This document shows positions 5,810-8,430 of a stretch of DNA of 8,430 nt, one piece after another; position 1 is the first letter of the stretch; each line of letters starts with the position of its first letter. Source of the DNA: Opitutia bacterium (lineage in GTDB: Bacteria; Verrucomicrobiota; Verrucomicrobiia; Opitutales; JANYEO01); assembly GCA_025363025.1 (NCBI GenBank), contig JANYEO010000190.1, forward strand, positions 1-8,430, given 5' to 3'. The translations under genes and the position numbers were made by a program. The notes under the pieces are model-generated. The model saw nothing but the letters and a program-made list of their open reading frames with translations. It was not told the origin of the DNA and searched no databases.

Positions 5810-7474
5810 GTGGATCCTATCTATATCATCGGTCATAAAAATCCGGACCTTGACGCCATTTGCGCACCCTTGGCTTATGCCGCTTTTAAAGAAGCCATGG
5901 GTGAATCTGGCTTTGTAGCAGCCCGCTGTGGCAACACTAACGCACGTATTGATGCCGTCCTCCAGCACTTTGGAGCGCAGCCTCCTTTATTTATAGGAGA
6001 TGTAACCCCTCGTGTTAAAGACATCATGGTCAGCCAAGTACACCATGTACGGCTAGACTCTACTTGCTTTCAGGCACTAGAATTAATAGACCAATTTGAT
6101 GTACGTGCCCTACCCGTTTTAGATGCAGAAGCAAGGGTCAAAGGCATTGTCTCCATTTTTGACTTGGGGCAGTATTTTGTCCCAAAACCGCGGGACCCTC
6201 TTCTTGTCAGACGCGTAAAAACCAGTGTCAGCGATATCGTCAGTGCCCTAAAAGCCACTGTCCACCACATTGCTCATCCGGATGATCATGAAGAACTCTT
6301 TGTGCGAATTGGGGCTATGGATATTAAATCCTTTGGTCCCGTTAGCATTATGCAGCACACCCCGTCAGAGCAAACCATTGTGCTGGTAGGCGATAGGCTG
6401 GATATTCAACAAAAAGCAATTGAGATGGGTATTCGCTTAGTTGTTATCACTAGTGGTTGGCCGGTTGATCCAGATATTATTGAAAGGGCAAAAGCAAAGG
6501 GTGTTTCTTTTATTACTAGCCCCTATGACTCAGCAACAACAGCCTGGATCATCCGCGCGGCAGAGCAAGTAAATGCAGTCATGCAAACAGATGTGGTCAC
6601 CTGTGATGCAGAAGAAAAATTAATCCAAGCACGCAGAAAAGTCGCTTCAAGCCCTGTTTCCACTGTGGCTGTCGTAGACGATAATGAGCGGCTCGTTGGG
6701 GTCTTCTCTAAAAGCGATTTAGTCAAACCCACAACCACGCAACTAGTATTAATTGACCATAACGAGCTAACCCAGGCCGTTGATGGTGCAGGGGAAGTAC
6801 AAATTATTGAAATTATTGATCACCACCGTCTAGGCAACCCACCCACGCAACAAGCCATCCTCTTTCGCAACGAGCCTGTGGGCTCTAGCTGCACCATTGT
6901 GGCAGAGCTTTTCCTTAGAGAAGGCCTCACCCCTAGCCGTACCATTGCAGGCCTTATGATGGGGGGCCTTGTCTCCGATACGCTCAACCTACGCGGCCCA
7001 ACTTCAACTAAAAGAGATGAAGCCATTTTACGTTGGCTAGAGCCCATTGCAGGCATCACCGGGACGGAGCTTAGCAACCTCATTTTTAGCTCTGGATCAG
7101 TCATCTTAACGCAAACACCCGAAGCCGTTGTATGCTCCGACTGCAAAGTGTATGATGAAGGCAAGCGTCGTTATGCAGTCGCCCAGGTAGAAGAACTCGG
7201 GCTAGAACATTTCTGGAGCCGTGCGGATAGCCTCCTTCAAGCCCTGGATGCCTTTTGCTCAAAAGATAAACTCTTTTTTGCAGCACTTTTGGTAACGGAT
7301 ATTAACACTCAAAATTCGGTCCTTCTCTTAAAGGGCGATAGCGAATTTATCGAACATATCTCCTACCCTGCACTTGAGAAGGAAGGCATCTTCGATTTAC
7401 CAGGTATAGTTAGCCGCAAAAAGCAACTCGTCCCCTACCTAACCGGCGTATTGACGGAGCTAGACCGTATATAA
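5810..7474 (+). CDS. ppaC: Family II inorganic pyrophosphatase with CBS and DRTGG domains
   Basis: This cytoplasmic, manganese- or cobalt-dependent DHH-superfamily enzyme hydrolyses pyrophosphate to phosphate, pulling biosynthetic reactions such as tRNA charging forward. The 554 residues match the CBS-containing subfamily (about 550) rather than the short 310-residue form. The catalytic DHH part begins with GHKNPDLDAI (8-17; His9, Asp13, Asp15), is interrupted by the regulatory insert, and resumes with DHN (316-318), DHH (337-339) and Asp390 in LVSDTLNL. The insert holds CBS 1 (about 66-123), a DRTGG domain (about 135-248, with DRLDIQ at 195-200) and CBS 2 (about 252-306). The DHHA2 part ends with the substrate-binding SRKKQ (535-539). 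In characterised relatives the CBS pair binds AMP/ADP as inhibitors and ATP or diadenosine polyphosphates as activators. Here that is inferred from the domains. The start is GTG, 3 bases after lspA, with no Shine-Dalgarno, so translational coupling is likely. The last 15 bases overlap the convergent alkD gene. Confidence 0.93.
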   Translation: MDPIYIIGHKNPDLDAICAPLAYAAFKEAMGESGFVAARCGNTNARIDAVLQHFGAQPPLFIGDVTPRVKDIMVSQVHHVRLDSTCFQALELIDQFDVRALPVLDAEARVKGIVSIFDLGQYFVPKPRDPLLVRRVKTSVSDIVSALKATVHHIAHPDDHEELFVRIGAMDIKSFGPVSIMQHTPSEQTIVLVGDRLDIQQKAIEMGIRLVVITSGWPVDPDIIERAKAKGVSFITSPYDSATTAWIIRAAEQVNAVMQTDVVTCDAEEKLIQARRKVASSPVSTVAVVDDNERLVGVFSKSDLVKPTTTQLVLIDHNELTQAVDGAGEVQIIEIIDHHRLGNPPTQQAILFRNEPVGSSCTIVAELFLREGLTPSRTIAGLMMGGLVSDTLNLRGPTSTKRDEAILRWLEPIAGITGTELSNLIFSSGSVILTQTPEAVVCSDCKVYDEGKRRYAVAQVEELGLEHFWSRADSLLQALDAFCSKDKLFFAALLVTDINTQNSVLLLKGDSEFIEHISYPALEKEGIFDLPGIVSRKKQLVPYLTGVLTELDRI

Positions 7475-8164
7475 ATAATCACGGCGCACCTTTTCGGGGA
7501 AACGCTCAATAGCATACCGCAAGGCTGTTCGCGGCATCCTAACTTTATAGCGGTTTAAAAACGCTTTTAAGGCCGCTTCATTTTGCTTGCCCACTTCGCG
7601 CAAGCTCCACCCAGTAGCCTTATGCATCAAGTCGTGGGAGTCTTGCAGAAAAATCGTGGCAAGCCGCAGCGTCCATTCAAAGTTTTGCTTACGAATAAAA
7701 GCATGCGTGCTAACCATAGCAATACGGCGGTCCCACATCACAGGAGAGTGTGCTAACTCCAGCAGGATGTTTTTATCTTTTTCCCATAAATATTCACCCA
7801 CAATAGCCGCTGCGGAAACATCCACCAAGTTCCAATTATTCACCTGTTCACGGTGCTGCATATAAAACAGGTAAATATTCTCACGCGTTTTTTCACTAGC
7901 AGCCCTGTATTGGTCAATCAGCACAATCAAGGCCAATAATCGCTCTTCATTAATAGCAGAAACGATCAACTCTTGAAGCGTTGTCAACGGAAGCAATTTT
8001 AGCGACTTCGCATATTGCCTCAATCGCGGTACACTTATTCCGATAAAAACATCATGTTCGGCATACTCACCTTTACCTGTTTTAAAAAAGCTACGCGTGC
8101 GCACCGCTTGTGCTGGGCAAGCCAATGTCATCAAATGAGCCTGTATAGTTGCGTAACTCAGCAT
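7460..8164 (-). CDS. AlkD-like DNA alkylation repair glycosylase
   Basis: This HEAT-like-repeat DNA glycosylase family removes N3- and N7-alkylated purines from DNA and starts base excision repair. The 234-residue product matches the usual 220-240. Visible family marks are KTGKGEYAEHDVFIG (28-42), NWNLVD (110-115) with Trp111 and Asp115 matching the catalytic Trp/Asp pair of Bacillus AlkD, SPVMWDRRIAM (140-150) with the DNA-contacting arginine, and LMHKATGWSLREVGK (179-193) with Trp186. The protein is helical throughout, with no membrane segment or signal peptide. The frame is open to 8266, but the 34 extra residues are not family-like and would reach past the likely promoter, so I chose the ATG at 8164. 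There is no Shine-Dalgarno. It is the only minus-strand gene and converges on the pyrophosphatase gene with a 15-base overlap and no visible terminator between them. The family call is confident; the exact alkyl substrate is not shown by sequence. Confidence 0.92.
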   Translation of the reverse strand: MLSYATIQAHLMTLACPAQAVRTRSFFKTGKGEYAEHDVFIGISVPRLRQYAKSLKLLPLTTLQELIVSAINEERLLALIVLIDQYRAASEKTRENIYLFYMQHREQVNNWNLVDVSAAAIVGEYLWEKDKNILLELAHSPVMWDRRIAMVSTHAFIRKQNFEWTLRLATIFLQDSHDLMHKATGWSLREVGKQNEAALKAFLNRYKVRMPRTALRYAIERFPEKVRRDYLYTV

Positions 8165-8182
8165 ATTTAAAACAACAGCTTT

Positions 8183-8233
8183 GATGGAGTATAATCTGCA
8201 CTCAAGGGCTAAAACCAAAAACAGAACTCCATC
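8183..8233. repeat. 8-bp inverted repeat upstream of the alkD-like gene
   Basis: GATGGAGT (8183-8190) is mirrored by ACTCCATC (8226-8233) with 35 bases between. A second, shorter pair, CTCAAG (8201-8206) and CTTGAG (8233-8238), overlaps it. The left arm overlaps the predicted -10 of the alkD-like gene, so the pair could be an operator. Arms this short can arise by chance. Confidence 0.35.
8188..8218 (-). promoter_or_regulatory. Possible sigma-70-type promoter of the alkD-like gene
   Basis: Read on the minus strand, TATACT (8193-8188) matches five of six -10 consensus bases. It would place the start of transcription near 8181, leaving a leader of about 17 bases before the ATG at 8164. The best -35 candidate, TTGGTT (8218-8213), matches only three bases and lies 19 bases away. 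The -10 overlaps one arm of the inverted repeat 8183-8190/8226-8233, so a repressor bound there could control it. This is a weak prediction. Confidence 0.33.
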
Positions 8234-8252
8234 TTGAGATCTCTGCATAATA

Positions 8253-8289
8253 GTGTTTTCAAGCAAAACACAGAAAAAATTCGAATTTT
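8253..8289. repeat. Hairpin plus 14-bp perfect palindrome
   Basis: GTGTTTT (8253-8259) pairs with AAAACAC (8265-8271) across a 5-base loop. Five bases further on, AAAATTCGAATTTT (8276-8289) is a perfect 14-bp palindrome, the form expected of a dimeric regulator's binding site. The hairpin has no T-run on either strand (it is followed by AGAAAAAA on plus and by TATTATG on minus), so it is not an obvious terminator. Confidence 0.5.
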
Positions 8290-8430
8290 AGGGCCTGGGA
8301 CTATGAAGAGGCCGATTGCAAAATGCTTTGATTTTGAGGAATTTGTAGGACGAAGTGACGAGTGTACAGACAGTACTCGAGGAACGACAACCGACCAAAA
8401 ACTCATAAAGCATGCATTATGCAGCGGTCT

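Larger units (their letters stand above)
8165..8430. other. Right-edge intergenic region with inverted repeats and an open frame
   Basis: No gene can be firmly supported here. The first part is AT-rich and holds the likely alkD promoter and three inverted-repeat elements. A plus-strand frame is open from 8213 to the window end, with ATG at 8303 giving 42 complete codons. The product starts MKRPIAKCFDFEEF, is polar and matches no family I recognise. A CATAAT at 8246-8251 could be a -10 for it, but no -35 fits. An opposing minus-strand frame (8406 to 8209) is equally unconvincing. The stretch 8341-8400 contains the near-repeat GACGAAGT/GACGAGTG and looks more like a non-coding dispersed repeat than a gene, but this cannot be tested inside the window. 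Confidence 0.4.

Noticed and set aside
8165..8266. Longer start for the AlkD-like protein
   Set aside because: The 34 extra residues are not present in family members as I know them and would require transcription from beyond the likely promoter at 8188-8218.
8209..8406. Minus-strand frame of 65 codons at the right edge
   Set aside because: No family resemblance; it runs across the palindromes and the probable alkD promoter, and an equally open plus-strand frame lies opposite.

Overview
The window reads as ordinary chromosomal DNA of a bacterium from the PVC group, most likely Verrucomicrobiota (Opitutales/Puniceicoccales-like). The main evidence is the TraR/DksA-family protein. Its core (G-x-G-Q-H-x-A-D-x-G-T-D-T-F-D-R, then a finger reading C-x-x-T ... 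S-x-x-G) resembles chlamydial and verrucomicrobial versions that I remember, not the proteobacterial C4-zinc DksA. The HVGT form of the class I signature in IleRS and the order ileS - dksA-like - lspA fit the same group. This placement comes from memory of family sequences, not from a search.

Layout. Positions 1-252 hold no gene I can support, only a weak hairpin. Positions 253-984 encode a MarC-family membrane protein, closed by a strong intrinsic terminator (1004-1043). A 128-base leader with a 9-bp direct repeat and an attenuator-like hairpin precedes a tight four-gene block on the plus strand: ileS (1172-3988), a TraR/DksA-family regulator with a long lysine-rich tail (4008-5219), lspA (5261-5806, TTG start) and a CBS/DRTGG-containing family II inorganic pyrophosphatase (5810-7474, GTG start). 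Gaps are 19, 41 and 3 bases, so one transcript is likely. An AlkD-like DNA glycosylase gene (7460-8164, minus) converges on the pyrophosphatase gene and overlaps its end by 15 bases. The last 266 bases carry a weak alkD promoter, a cluster of inverted repeats and an open frame running off the edge.

How the genes may work together (inference). IleRS charges tRNA and releases pyrophosphate. The pyrophosphatase destroys pyrophosphate and, through its CBS pair, probably senses adenine nucleotides. The DksA-like protein would adjust RNA polymerase to growth state, and LspA matures lipoproteins. The block therefore joins translation, pyrophosphate removal and transcription control.

The most interesting points are these. 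The DksA-like protein has a histone-H1-like tail of about 140 residues without a single acidic residue before position 143. Two adjacent genes have lost zinc-ligand cysteines at exactly conserved spacing: three of four in the IleRS C-terminal knuckle and three of four in the DksA finger. The ileS leader contains two alternative partners for one hairpin arm. I found no CRISPR array, tRNA, rRNA, insertion sequence or defence system, and no clearly novel multi-gene system.
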